Assembly (NCBI GenBank): GCA_022822905.1 | Contig: JAJDYE010000006.1 | Coordinates: 1 to 64,000, forward strand | Origin: Acidimicrobiia bacterium | GTDB taxonomy: Bacteria; Actinomycetota; Acidimicrobiia; Acidimicrobiales; Bin134 | Direction of reading: 5' to 3' | Length of the DNA: 64,000 bases | Part shown: piece by piece, positions 36,918 to 45,149 of the stretch | Layout of the letters: each line of letters begins with the position of its first letter | Numbering within the stretch: the stretch's first letter is position 1 | The notes under the pieces: generated by a model | What the model saw: the letters and a program-made list of their open reading frames with translations, nothing else | What the model was told of the DNA's origin: nothing | Database searches by the model: none | Position numbers and translations under genes: made by a program

Positions 36918-38257
36918 GCCGCCGCCGGCAAATGGTGGTGGCACTCGCCGGGATTTGCCTGCTAGTTAGCGCTTGCGGCGACAGCGAGGACGACCGGCGC
37001 AACGCGGAGCCACAAGTCGCGGCCACGGAAGCGGCAACCGCTGGTGCAGCAGCACCGACAGGCCCTGCTCCCGATTCGGGACCGGACGCCCCAACCGATG
37101 CTGGAGATCAGCCAGCTGACTCCCCTGCAACCGACCCAGCCCCCGACCCAGGCGAGGACGAACGAGGCACGGTGGCCGTCCAGCTTGAAGAGGCGAACCT
37201 GGTGTTGACCCCGGTGGCGTCGCTCACCGACCCGATGGCGCTGGTCGCCCGACCGGGCACTGGCGGCACCAGCGGAGACCTCTACGTGGCCACTCGGGAG
37301 GGCCAGGTGTGGCTCATAGGCGCTGACGGGGATGAACCTCCCGAGATGGTGCTGGATATCAGCGACCAAACCAATCCAGAGTGCGAGGAAGGGCTGTTGG
37401 GCATCGCCTTCTCCCCCGACGGATCGAAGCTCTACGTGAGCTCCACCGACTTGAGGGGCGACAGCTTGATTGTGGAGTACCCCATGAGCGGGCAGTGGGT
37501 TCAGGGTGACCAGGGCCGGACGGTGCTGGACGCCGACCAGCCAGCCTGCAACCACAATGGCGGCCATATCGCCTTCGGGCCCGACGGCTACCTGTGGATC
37601 GGATTCGGCGACGGCGGCGGCCGAGATGACATGTTCAACCAGGGCCAGAATCTGGACACCCTGCTAGCCGCCATGGTCCGCATCGACCCCGAGGCCGATG
37701 GCAACGCGGATTACTCCATTCCCGCCGACAACCCGTTTGCCGACGGCGGAGGGCGAGCTGAGATCTGGCACTACGGAGCTCGCAACCCGTGGCGATTCTC
37801 CTTCGACCGGACTACCGGCGATCTGTGGATCGCAGACGTGGGACAAAACCAGTGGGAGGAAATCCACGTACTGCGGGCCGCCGACGGCTGGAAGCCAGGG
37901 GCCAACTTGGGATGGCCGCTATTCGAAGGCCACGTCCGGTTCTCCGGCGTGGAAACTCCCGAAGATTTGGACTTCCCCATTCACGTGTACGACCACGACA
38001 CGGGCTGCTCCATAACCGGCGGCCACCTGTACCGGGGTTCGGCCATACCCAGCCTGGTGGGCACCTACGTATTCGGCGATTTCTGCCAAGGTCGCCTGTG
38101 GGGTCTCACCGTTGATGACCAAGGAGTGGACACCAGAAGAGAACTCGGCCTCTCCGTCGATCCGGTCACGCTGGTCTCCTTCGGCGAGGACGCGGCGGGC
38201 GAGTTGTACGTGTTGAGCTTCGACGACACGGTATACCGGCTGGAACCGGAGGAATAG
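36914..38257 (+). CDS. PQQ-dependent sugar (aldose/glucose) dehydrogenase-like lipoprotein
   Basis: A 447-aa exported protein. The lipoprotein signal is MVVALAGICLLVSAC (Cys near residue 21), followed by about 65 low-complexity Ala/Pro/Asp/Thr residues as a tether. Then comes a six-bladed glucose/sorbosone dehydrogenase propeller: GLLGIAFSPDGSKLYVSSTD, NHNGGHIAFGPDGYLWIGFG-DGG (His catalytic), ARNPWRFSFDRTTGDLWIAD-VGQ, EEI, GANLGWPLFEG, and GGHLYRGSAIPSLVGTYVFG. It oxidises a sugar outside the membrane if PQQ is available; PQQ synthesis genes are not in the window. Its ATG overlaps tesB. Confidence 0.85.
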   Translation: MSRRRQMVVALAGICLLVSACGDSEDDRRNAEPQVAATEAATAGAAAPTGPAPDSGPDAPTDAGDQPADSPATDPAPDPGEDERGTVAVQLEEANLVLTPVASLTDPMALVARPGTGGTSGDLYVATREGQVWLIGADGDEPPEMVLDISDQTNPECEEGLLGIAFSPDGSKLYVSSTDLRGDSLIVEYPMSGQWVQGDQGRTVLDADQPACNHNGGHIAFGPDGYLWIGFGDGGGRDDMFNQGQNLDTLLAAMVRIDPEADGNADYSIPADNPFADGGGRAEIWHYGARNPWRFSFDRTTGDLWIADVGQNQWEEIHVLRAADGWKPGANLGWPLFEGHVRFSGVETPEDLDFPIHVYDHDTGCSITGGHLYRGSAIPSLVGTYVFGDFCQGRLWGLTVDDQGVDTRRELGLSVDPVTLVSFGEDAAGELYVLSFDDTVYRLEPEE

Positions 38258-38311
38258 CCGCTTCCGTCCGACCTGGCAGCTTCCCGCTCTGACAAGATCA
38301 GCATTGTGAAT

Positions 38312-39991
38312 ATGAGCGGCGGAGAGGCGCTGGTCAAGTCGTTGGCCCGAGAGGGAGTCGAGATCGTCTTCGGAATTCCCGGCATCCAGATATACGGGAT
38401 TGTGGCTGCGCTGCGTGACGAGCCCGGCATTCAGTTGGTCGTCACCCGCCACGAGCAAGCCGCCACCTACATGGCCTACGGATACGCCCGAGCGTCAGGC
38501 AAGCCGGGGGCGGCCCTAGTGGTTCCCGGTGTCGGCGTATACAACGCAGCTGCGGGATTGGCCACCGCCTACGCCCGCTCTTGTCCTGTCTTGCTCATTG
38601 CCGGGCAAATCCCCCGGGGTCAGATGGGCAAGAATCTCGGCGCCGTCCATGAGGTCGACGACCAAATCGACATTGTGCGACCCATCACCAAATGGCGCCA
38701 GCAGGCCCTTGCGCCAGTGGAAATTCCCGCGGCCGTATCCGAGGCATTTCGACAAATGCGCACCGGCCGCCCCCGTCCTACCTACATCGAGTGCCCCCCG
38801 GATGCCCTGGTGGAGCGAGATGAAGTCGAACTGATGGATCCCACCCCCATCTCGCGAATCATTCCCAGCCGTGAGCAACTGCAAGAAGCGGCTTCGGCCA
38901 TCGCACACTCTCGTCTACCCCTGATCGTCGCCGGAGGCGGAGTAGCTCTGTCGGGCGCAGAGCAGGCTCTTCTCGACCTCGTCGAAACCACAAACATCCC
39001 AGTAATCACGTCGGGAGGCGGAAAGGGGGCTATCCCGGATAGCCATCCTCTGTGCTACGGCTCCTGCGTCGGCCCCGGTGGAGAGCGGCATGAACTGAAC
39101 CAGCTGCTAGACGTGATGAAGTCCGCCGATGTGGTCATCGGCATTGGAACACGCTTTTCGTTGGGCAACCCCGCCGGGGAGTCGTCGACGCTGGTGAACA
39201 TCAACATTGACGACTTCGACCTCACCCGGATTCAAGCAAACACAATTCCCCTGCACGGCGACGCCCAAGCAACCATCAACTCGCTCTTGCCACTTCTCAT
39301 TGATACTGGATGCCACGAGCGCCCGTCGCCTGCTGAGGCAGTGACCGCCGCCCGCCAACTCATCGCCTACTACGACATCCGATCCAGAGAACCGCAGTAC
39401 CCCATTTTGGAGGCGCTGCAAAAAGGCACACCTGAAAATGCCCTAACTGTCTGGGATGTCACGCAATTCGGCTTCTACGCTCGCACCCACTGGCAGGTGA
39501 ACCAGCCGAGTACTTTCATCGACTCCGGGTACTCCTTCAACCTGGGATACGCGTTCCCAACTGCGCTGGGAGCAAAGCTGGCCCAACCGGATCGCCCCGT
39601 GGTGTGCGTCACCGGGGACGGAGGCTTCTCGTTCAGCTCATCTGAGTTGTCGACCGCGATCAAGTACGGCATCAATGTCACCACCGTCATCTTCAGAGAC
39701 GACGCTTACGGCAACGTTGCCCGCGATCTAGACGATTTCTTCGACGGCACCTACGGAACCGACCTCGCCAACCCTGATTTCGTGAAACTCGCTGGATCGT
39801 TCGGCGCCATCGGAACGAGGGCCGACGATCCCATGGATCTCGAAGCGATGATCCCGGCCGCGCTCGAACAGCAGGCACCAGCAGTCATCGACGTCCCCAT
39901 CGGCCACATACCGCTGGCTCGGCCCAAACAGATCGAGCACGTTCCCCGGCTTCCGTGGGCCCATCCGCAGGAGGGGCTGATCGCGTTCTAG
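38312..39991 (+). CDS. Thiamine-pyrophosphate-dependent enzyme, acetolactate synthase-like
   Basis: A 559-aa enzyme of the acetolactate synthase/benzoylformate decarboxylase superfamily with three domains: PYR (MSGGEALVKSLAREGVEIVF, VTRHEQAATYMAYGYARASG with the catalytic Glu), central (PLIVAGGGVALSGAEQALLD), and PP (GDGGFSFSSSELSTAIKYGI then DDAYGNV for the Mg/TPP site, with Asp in place of the usual first Asn). The true substrate is unclear: no small subunit gene (ilvH) follows, so it is probably not the main valine/isoleucine enzyme. A GTG at 38306 is an alternative start. Confidence 0.85.
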   Translation: MSGGEALVKSLAREGVEIVFGIPGIQIYGIVAALRDEPGIQLVVTRHEQAATYMAYGYARASGKPGAALVVPGVGVYNAAAGLATAYARSCPVLLIAGQIPRGQMGKNLGAVHEVDDQIDIVRPITKWRQQALAPVEIPAAVSEAFRQMRTGRPRPTYIECPPDALVERDEVELMDPTPISRIIPSREQLQEAASAIAHSRLPLIVAGGGVALSGAEQALLDLVETTNIPVITSGGGKGAIPDSHPLCYGSCVGPGGERHELNQLLDVMKSADVVIGIGTRFSLGNPAGESSTLVNINIDDFDLTRIQANTIPLHGDAQATINSLLPLLIDTGCHERPSPAEAVTAARQLIAYYDIRSREPQYPILEALQKGTPENALTVWDVTQFGFYARTHWQVNQPSTFIDSGYSFNLGYAFPTALGAKLAQPDRPVVCVTGDGGFSFSSSELSTAIKYGINVTTVIFRDDAYGNVARDLDDFFDGTYGTDLANPDFVKLAGSFGAIGTRADDPMDLEAMIPAALEQQAPAVIDVPIGHIPLARPKQIEHVPRLPWAHPQEGLIAF

Positions 39992-40893
39992 TTGTGGCCT
40001 GGACGGGGCTTGGCGTATGGGAGAAACCGGCTGTCATAGTAAACGCACGCAAGCCGGTCCAATGAGCCTGTCTTGATGACTGCCGTCTTTCCTGAATCAC
40101 CGGGAGTATTGGAAAGACTGAAATCCTCTGCTGACAACTCCCCCAGCCGAACCTCCCAGACCCAAACTACGTTGCCCCGCTCTTTCCTGTTGTAGTTCCC
40201 TGCACGGTCAGCTAGGACATATCGACAAGCGAGGTGTGGGCCAGGTTTTGGGAGGTGGCCCTTCGGCTTGTTTGTCTCCAGAGCAACCTTGATTTCAAGA
40301 CTTCCAGCGTCACCTGAAGGCGATATGAGGTCAGGGTAGGTGTGCGGCTTGTTGCTCTCGAATCGACCGTTTGAGCCCCTTGCCAAGGCTGCCCGCAACA
40401 GATTTCCGATGATCGCCGAGAGATTTGCTAGTTCGACCACTTCAGCGAGAGGCAGTGACCCCGTGTTCATCAACTGCTCGTCGATTCGATCCAAAGTTCG
40501 GTAAGTCGCTTCTACGGCCTTTGGCACCCATGTCTCTCCCAGACCAGTAAACTCTCGGACAGCATCTACTCCACGGGCCGCACCGGGAGGAACTGCCCTA
40601 GGCTCAAAGTGGACGCTACGACTGGCAACAGGGCTCTCTGCCTCTGCCATATGAATCAAGTCAGAGAGCGAGACCCCGAGCGCCTCCGCGGCGCGATAGG
40701 CCGAAGCGACACTTAGATGCCGCTCACCGCGTTCGACCAACCCAAAATGGGTACGGTGCCGACCTGCCTCATCAGCGAGGTCCTCGAGTGACCACCCTCG
40801 TTGACGCCGAAGCTCGGCTATGAGCCTGCCCAACGAACGGGCAACAGCCTTTGCAGCTTCCTCGGCTGGATCGCCATTCGTTGTCACTGCCAC
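39988..40893 (-). CDS. Xre helix-turn-helix fused to a PD-(D/E)XK restriction-endonuclease domain
   Basis: A 301-aa protein. Residues about 20-85 are an Xre DNA-binding domain (LGRLIAELRRQRGWSLEDLA, EAGRHRTHFGLVERGERHLS). Residues about 180-260 hold a probable nuclease core, YPDLI (Asp188), then GSLEIKVAL (Glu200-Ile-Lys202), the spacing of PD-(D/E)XK enzymes, followed by PGPHLACRYVLADR. It stands divergent from a C5-methyltransferase with a 22-bp palindrome between. I read it as a restriction enzyme that carries its own controller domain; CR-type fusions of this kind have been described. GTG start. The DNA here is lower in GC than the flanks, a sign of transfer. Confidence 0.75.
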   Translation of the reverse strand: MAVTTNGDPAEEAAKAVARSLGRLIAELRRQRGWSLEDLADEAGRHRTHFGLVERGERHLSVASAYRAAEALGVSLSDLIHMAEAESPVASRSVHFEPRAVPPGAARGVDAVREFTGLGETWVPKAVEATYRTLDRIDEQLMNTGSLPLAEVVELANLSAIIGNLLRAALARGSNGRFESNKPHTYPDLISPSGDAGSLEIKVALETNKPKGHLPKPGPHLACRYVLADRAGNYNRKERGNVVWVWEVRLGELSAEDFSLSNTPGDSGKTAVIKTGSLDRLACVYYDSRFLPYAKPRPGHN

Positions 40894-40926
40894 GGCATAT
40901 CATCGTATGAAACCCGCTACATGCCG

Positions 40927-40948
40927 TTGGGAGACTATAGTCTCCCAA
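40927..40948. promoter_or_regulatory. 22-bp perfect palindrome between REase and MTase (C-box-like operator)
   Basis: TTGGGAGACTA at 40927-40937 is followed directly by its reverse complement TAGTCTCCCAA at 40938-40948. The centre GACTATAGTC resembles the GACT-N-AGTC core of restriction controller-protein boxes. TATAGT in the centre is also a -10-like hexamer on both strands. It lies 34 nt before the nuclease start and 27 nt before the methyltransferase start, so one bound dimer could balance both genes. Confidence 0.75.
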
Positions 40949-40975
40949 GCAATCCTAGGAGAGGGGGAACCTCAA

Positions 40976-42157
40976 GTGGCCAAGCTGAAGGTAATGGACC
41001 TGTTCTGTGGAACAGGGGGATTCTCAAAGGGGTTCGAGAACTCCGGTGCCTTCAGAGTGGATTATGGCGTTGACCTCCTTCCGGTAGCGGTGGAAACCTT
41101 CCAGATGAACCATCCCCAAGCAGTCGCGCTCGCAGCCGATATCCGCGAAATCCGACTATCCACCGTCGCCGACCGAACGGGCCTTTCACCTGGAGGGCCC
41201 TCCGTAATCGTGGGCGGGCCCCCATGCCAAGGATTTTCATCCATTCGGCCGTTTCGTTCCACATACGAAGACGATCCTCGCAATTCTCTCTTCGAAGAGT
41301 TTGCTAGCTATGTGAACTACTTTCGACCTCCTGTCTTTGTGATGGAGAACGTGGTCGGCTTAGCTACGCATAAGAAGGGCTCCACTATTGAGCAGATACA
41401 GGAGTGTTTTGACTCTCTGGGATATGTGTCGGACTGGCGTATCGTGAATGCCGCACATTTTGGTGTTCCACAAAAGCGTGAGAGACTCGTGATGATCGGT
41501 GCACAATCTGGCATAAACATCCTATTCCCTTCGCCAACTCACGCCGGCGAATTCAAAACTATTGGCACAAAAGACCGTTCGCGTCTGCTATTACCACCGC
41601 TCATCTCAGACGCGCCTTCGTTGTTCACAAGTGAAGAATCAAAACTTCCAGAAGCACTCACCGTTATGGAAGCTATCGGTGATTTACCGCCCGTAGCCGC
41701 AGGAGAGTGCATCTCCGACTACGACCTTCCACCTCAGAACGACTACCAGGCAGCACGTCGAAGGAATGCAACTCGCCTCGATTGGCATGTAGCAACGGGG
41801 CACACTAAACGCATGTTGGACATCATCCGTCATGCCGGTTCAAATATCACGGCGATTCCACAACACATGATCTCTTCAGGGTTTTCTTCAAGCTACTCGC
41901 GTCTCGACCCTGATTGCCCAGCGGTAACGCTAACGGTCAACTTCGTACATCCAGCATCCAACAAGTGCATACACCCGTACCAAGATCGAGCATTGACACT
42001 TCGAGAAGGCGCCCGGCTCCAATCCTTTGACGACGACTTTCATTTCGCGGGATCCAGAACGCAAATTTCAAAGCAAATTGGAAATGCTGTCCCGCCACTC
42101 CTCGGGCAAGCGATTGCCGAATCCGTGATTGATATGCTATCTCACAGGGCTCAGTAA
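40976..42157 (+). CDS. DNA (cytosine-5) methyltransferase
   Basis: A 393-aa C5-methyltransferase. Motif I KVMDLFCGTGGFSKGF (about 5-20), IV VGGPPCQGFSSIRPF (catalytic Cys84), VI FVMENVVGLA (about 121-130), VIII GVPQKRERLVMIG (about 163-175), IX/X TLREGARLQSFDDDF and SKQIGNAVPPLLGQAI near the end. The GTG at 40976 has AGGAGAGGGGG 6-7 nt upstream; the longer frame from 40820 crosses the palindrome and is rejected. The sequence is visibly A/T-richer than neighbours, consistent with a transferred restriction-modification unit. It pairs with the divergent HTH-nuclease. Confidence 0.95.
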   Translation: MAKLKVMDLFCGTGGFSKGFENSGAFRVDYGVDLLPVAVETFQMNHPQAVALAADIREIRLSTVADRTGLSPGGPSVIVGGPPCQGFSSIRPFRSTYEDDPRNSLFEEFASYVNYFRPPVFVMENVVGLATHKKGSTIEQIQECFDSLGYVSDWRIVNAAHFGVPQKRERLVMIGAQSGINILFPSPTHAGEFKTIGTKDRSRLLLPPLISDAPSLFTSEESKLPEALTVMEAIGDLPPVAAGECISDYDLPPQNDYQAARRRNATRLDWHVATGHTKRMLDIIRHAGSNITAIPQHMISSGFSSSYSRLDPDCPAVTLTVNFVHPASNKCIHPYQDRALTLREGARLQSFDDDFHFAGSRTQISKQIGNAVPPLLGQAIAESVIDMLSHRAQ

Positions 42158-42366
42158 TGGTCGAATGGCCCAGTGCGGCACTCTTCACTCTTCTCGGAGC
42201 CATCTTGGGAGTGGCGGCACCCCATTGGTGGCGAAATATCCGGAATTTGACGCGATTCTGGGTGTGTTGGGCAGGTAGCGCCGAGATGTTGAAGATGCTC
42301 GGAGTTCACAGGCAAAGGGACGGCAAGCTCTATTGGTGGACAAGCTCTATTGGTGGTTGCTGCTGA
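42157..42366 (+). CDS. Small putative membrane protein after the methyltransferase
   Basis: A 69-aa ORF whose ATG overlaps the methyltransferase stop by one base. Residues about 7-24 (AALFTLLGAILGVAAPHWW) form a possible membrane helix. The end is odd: a 15-bp repeat (AAGCTCTATTGGTGG) occurs twice and yields a Cys/Trp/Gly-rich tail, so the gene may be truncated. No family is recognised. The 212 bases that follow (42367-42578) show no gene. Confidence 0.35.
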   Translation: MVEWPSAALFTLLGAILGVAAPHWWRNIRNLTRFWVCWAGSAEMLKMLGVHRQRDGKLYWWTSSIGGCC

Positions 42367-42578
42367 GGGCATTGTAGATGGTTTGGGCTGATTGCCATCG
42401 GTGGAGTTTGTGGGGCATTGACATCGTTCGACACCTTCGACGTGCCAGAGACGATTACGACTGCGCGCTCACTTCTTTCGGAAGACGCAACGCCCTAGCA
42501 CCCGTCCCGGATTTGCACAAATGCTTGCAAGCGCTCTCCCGAGACGGCTGAGGCTCAGGACAAGGGCAACACAGGCGT

Positions 42579-43493
42579 CTAGCCGGATTCGTACCAGCCG
42601 GAGGCGATGTGGATGTCGTCTCGTTTGACGATCCAAGTGTGCTTGGTCTCCCAATCTCCGCTTTGGGGGTTGAGATAGGTGTAATCAACCCACTTGCCGG
42701 TCTCGGTGGCCGTCACCATCTCATCAGCGGCAGCCAGGCCCTCGGGGGTGCCACCGAGAATCTCGTGGAGCGTCTGGCCCACATTGTCGGGAACCGTGGG
42801 GTGGGCCAGCACCACCCCGTCGAGGTCAAAGGCGAACCCGTACCATTGACCGTCCACGCTGGGGGGGTCGGTGCTGTCGGGAGAATGCAAGTGCTCGATC
42901 AGGGCGCTGCGTCCGTTGGACTCATAAAACCAAATGGCGTCTTCGACGAAGGCTCTGGTGTAAGAGCCGGGCTCGGCTTTGGTGGGGGGAGGAACGGGAT
43001 GGGAGTCCTCGTACCAGCCGGAAGCGAAGATCAGGTCGTCCTGTCGGATGACCCAGGTGTGCTTGGTACCGCCGGTGTCGGTTTGGGGGTTGTAGAACAC
43101 GTAGTCCACCCAGTGGCCTGAATCGGGCGCCGCAAACAGCAGCGGACCGTAAGCGTGACCGGTGATGTCCACTCGCTGGCTTGAATTTTGGCCTACCCGC
43201 GAGGGAATGGTGGCGTGGGCCACGGTGATGCCCGTGTTGACGTCGGCGATGAAGATGTACCACTGGTCGTCGGCGCCGGCCTCGTTGTTGTAGTAGTCGA
43301 TGGTGGCTTGCCGGCCGGTCTCCTGGTATCGATCCACGGCCTTCTGCACATACCACTTGGTGTACGCGTCCCGCTCGGTCTTGGGCGGCGGGCTGGCCGT
43401 CGCTCCACCGTCGTCATCGTTGCTGCACGCCGCGGCCACCAGACCGATGGCCAGCAGCAGCGCCAGCACAGTGAGGCTCATGCGCTTGGTCAT
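42579..43493 (-). CDS. Lipoprotein with two tandem Cache-like sensor domains
   Basis: A 304-aa exported protein. The signal MSLTVLALLLAIGLVAAAC-S is a lipoprotein type (Cys near residue 22). Two homologous domains of about 115 residues follow, sharing the order VxxAVDRYxExG, DQWYIFIADVNTGITVAHAT, NVGQ, GHWVDYVFYNPQ and KHTWVIRQDDLIFASGWYE (second copy: GKWVDYTYLNPQ, KHTWIVKRDDIHIASGWYES). This is the pattern of single Cache (sCache_2) ligand-binding domains. There is no kinase or methyl-accepting part, so it may be a binding subunit. ATG 43493 has AGGAAG just upstream. It lies downstream of the nuo operon. Confidence 0.75.
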   Translation of the reverse strand: MTKRMSLTVLALLLAIGLVAAACSNDDDGGATASPPPKTERDAYTKWYVQKAVDRYQETGRQATIDYYNNEAGADDQWYIFIADVNTGITVAHATIPSRVGQNSSQRVDITGHAYGPLLFAAPDSGHWVDYVFYNPQTDTGGTKHTWVIRQDDLIFASGWYEDSHPVPPPTKAEPGSYTRAFVEDAIWFYESNGRSALIEHLHSPDSTDPPSVDGQWYGFAFDLDGVVLAHPTVPDNVGQTLHEILGGTPEGLAAADEMVTATETGKWVDYTYLNPQSGDWETKHTWIVKRDDIHIASGWYESG

Positions 43494-43559
43494 ATTCTTC
43501 CTTTCCAAAATGGCTGATTCAGGCTACCAGTGAGGTTCTCAGCACCAACGCTGGAAGGG

Positions 43560-45149
43560 TTAGTGGGCGTGAAGGTGGAGACTTAGCAGAGCGTCGTCGG
43601 CGAGGTTGAGGAGGGGCTCGGGGTAGATACCGAAGGCCAGGGTGAACAGCACCACGATGGCAACAGCCACCGCCGGGCCGCGGGGAATGCGAAGGCGGGG
43701 GGCGTCGGACTCGGGGGCCTCCAGGAACATGGCCACCACAATCCGAAGATACAAGAAGGCGGCCACCACCGCGGCCAGCATGGCGATCACCGCCAGCCAG
43801 AAGGAGCGGGCGTCCACCGCGGCGGTGATCACCTCGAACTTGGCCCAGAACCCGACGGTGAACGGGATGCCAGCCTGCGAGAGCAACAGCACCGTGAAGG
43901 CGGCGGCCAGAAGCGGGCGACGGGCGGCCAATCCCCGCAGGCTGTCGAGGCCGGTGCCCTCGTCGCCGGGGCCACTCACCACGGTGATCACCGCGAAGCT
44001 GCCGATGGCCATGGCCGCGTAAGCGGCCAGGTAGAACAGCACGCTGGCCACGCCGTCATCAGTGGCGGCCTGCACGCCGACGAGGATGAACCCGGCGTGG
44101 CTGATCGAGGAGTAGGCCAGAATACGCTTGACGTCGGTCTGGACAATGGCCAACATCGAGCCCACCGCCAAGCTGGCGATGGCCAAGCCAAACATCACCG
44201 GCTGCCAGTCGTCGGCCACTCCCAAGAACCCGCCAAAGAACACCCGGAGCAGAGCGGCGAATCCGGCGGCCTTCACCCCGGCAGCCATGTACGACACCAC
44301 CGGTGACGGCGCCCCCTGGTACACGTCGGGGGTCCAGGCATGGAACGGCACCGCGGCCACCTTGAAGCCGAACCCCACCAGGAGCATGGCCATCCCGGCA
44401 AGGAGCAGCCCGTTGTCGGCAGCCATCATGGCAACGCCTTCCGGCACGCCCTGCATCCCTGCATCTGTCGACGACGACTCCGATCCTGCATAGGCAAACC
44501 ATCCGCCTTGTCGCAACCGGATGTCCGCCAAATTCAAAGACCCAGTCGCCCCGTAAACCAGAGCGATGCCGTAGAGCAGGAATGCCGAGGCGAACGCCCC
44601 CAGCACGAAGTATTTGATTCCCGCTTCCTGCGACTCGGCCCTCCGCAGGTGCATGGCCACCAGCACGTACACCGCCAGCGACAGAATCTCCAGGCCCAAA
44701 AACAGCACGATGAGGTTGTTGGCCGAGGCCATGGTGATGCCACCGGCGGCCGACAGCATCAACAACACGTAGAAAGCGGGGCCGTCGAGGCTCTCCCTGT
44801 GCAAGAAGCCGTCGGCCACCAGCGCGGTCAGCACCACGGAGCAGGCCAGCAGCACGATGACGAACACCGAGAACTGGTCCACGCCGATCGACCCGGCGAT
44901 AGTCGAGGATTCTCCCTCTTGGTCAACCCGTATCCACACCGGAATGGCGGTGGCCAGCACTGCGAGCCCGGCGGCCGCTGTCCAGGCCGATGCGAACCAC
45001 CCCGGCAGCCAGCGACCGGCCACCGACACGATGGTCAACAGCACCACCGCGGCCCCCGCCATCACTATGTGGGGGATGAGCGGCAGCCACTGGATGTCGG
45101 GAATGTTCGCTTGGGGGAGCGAATTGGCTTCAGCGAGGACGGGGAGCAT
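43560..45149 (-). CDS. nuoN: NADH-quinone oxidoreductase subunit N
   Basis: A 529-aa antiporter-like subunit of complex I with about 14 membrane helices. It carries the key membrane charges: Glu in FLGLEILSLAVYVLVAM (helix 5), Lys in GFGFKVAAVPFHAWTPDVYQ (helix 7) and Lys in DVKRILAYSSISHAGFI. These form one proton channel. It is the last gene of the nuo operon. The ATG overlaps the nuoM stop (ATGA). About 66 nt separate its stop from the Cache lipoprotein start. Confidence 0.97.
   Translation of the reverse strand: MLPVLAEANSLPQANIPDIQWLPLIPHIVMAGAAVVLLTIVSVAGRWLPGWFASAWTAAAGLAVLATAIPVWIRVDQEGESSTIAGSIGVDQFSVFVIVLLACSVVLTALVADGFLHRESLDGPAFYVLLMLSAAGGITMASANNLIVLFLGLEILSLAVYVLVAMHLRRAESQEAGIKYFVLGAFASAFLLYGIALVYGATGSLNLADIRLRQGGWFAYAGSESSSTDAGMQGVPEGVAMMAADNGLLLAGMAMLLVGFGFKVAAVPFHAWTPDVYQGAPSPVVSYMAAGVKAAGFAALLRVFFGGFLGVADDWQPVMFGLAIASLAVGSMLAIVQTDVKRILAYSSISHAGFILVGVQAATDDGVASVLFYLAAYAAMAIGSFAVITVVSGPGDEGTGLDSLRGLAARRPLLAAAFTVLLLSQAGIPFTVGFWAKFEVITAAVDARSFWLAVIAMLAAVVAAFLYLRIVVAMFLEAPESDAPRLRIPRGPAVAVAIVVLFTLAFGIYPEPLLNLADDALLSLHLHAH

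Noticed and set aside
38312..39991. Calling the TPP enzyme IlvB
   Set aside because: No ilvH/ilvN or ilvC neighbour, and the Mg/TPP loop differs (DDAYGN). The substrate is left open.
40820..40975. Upstream extension of the second C5-methyltransferase to the start at 40820
   Set aside because: It would run through the palindrome and overlap the divergent nuclease gene. The GTG at 40976 has a strong ribosome binding site and matches the family N terminus.
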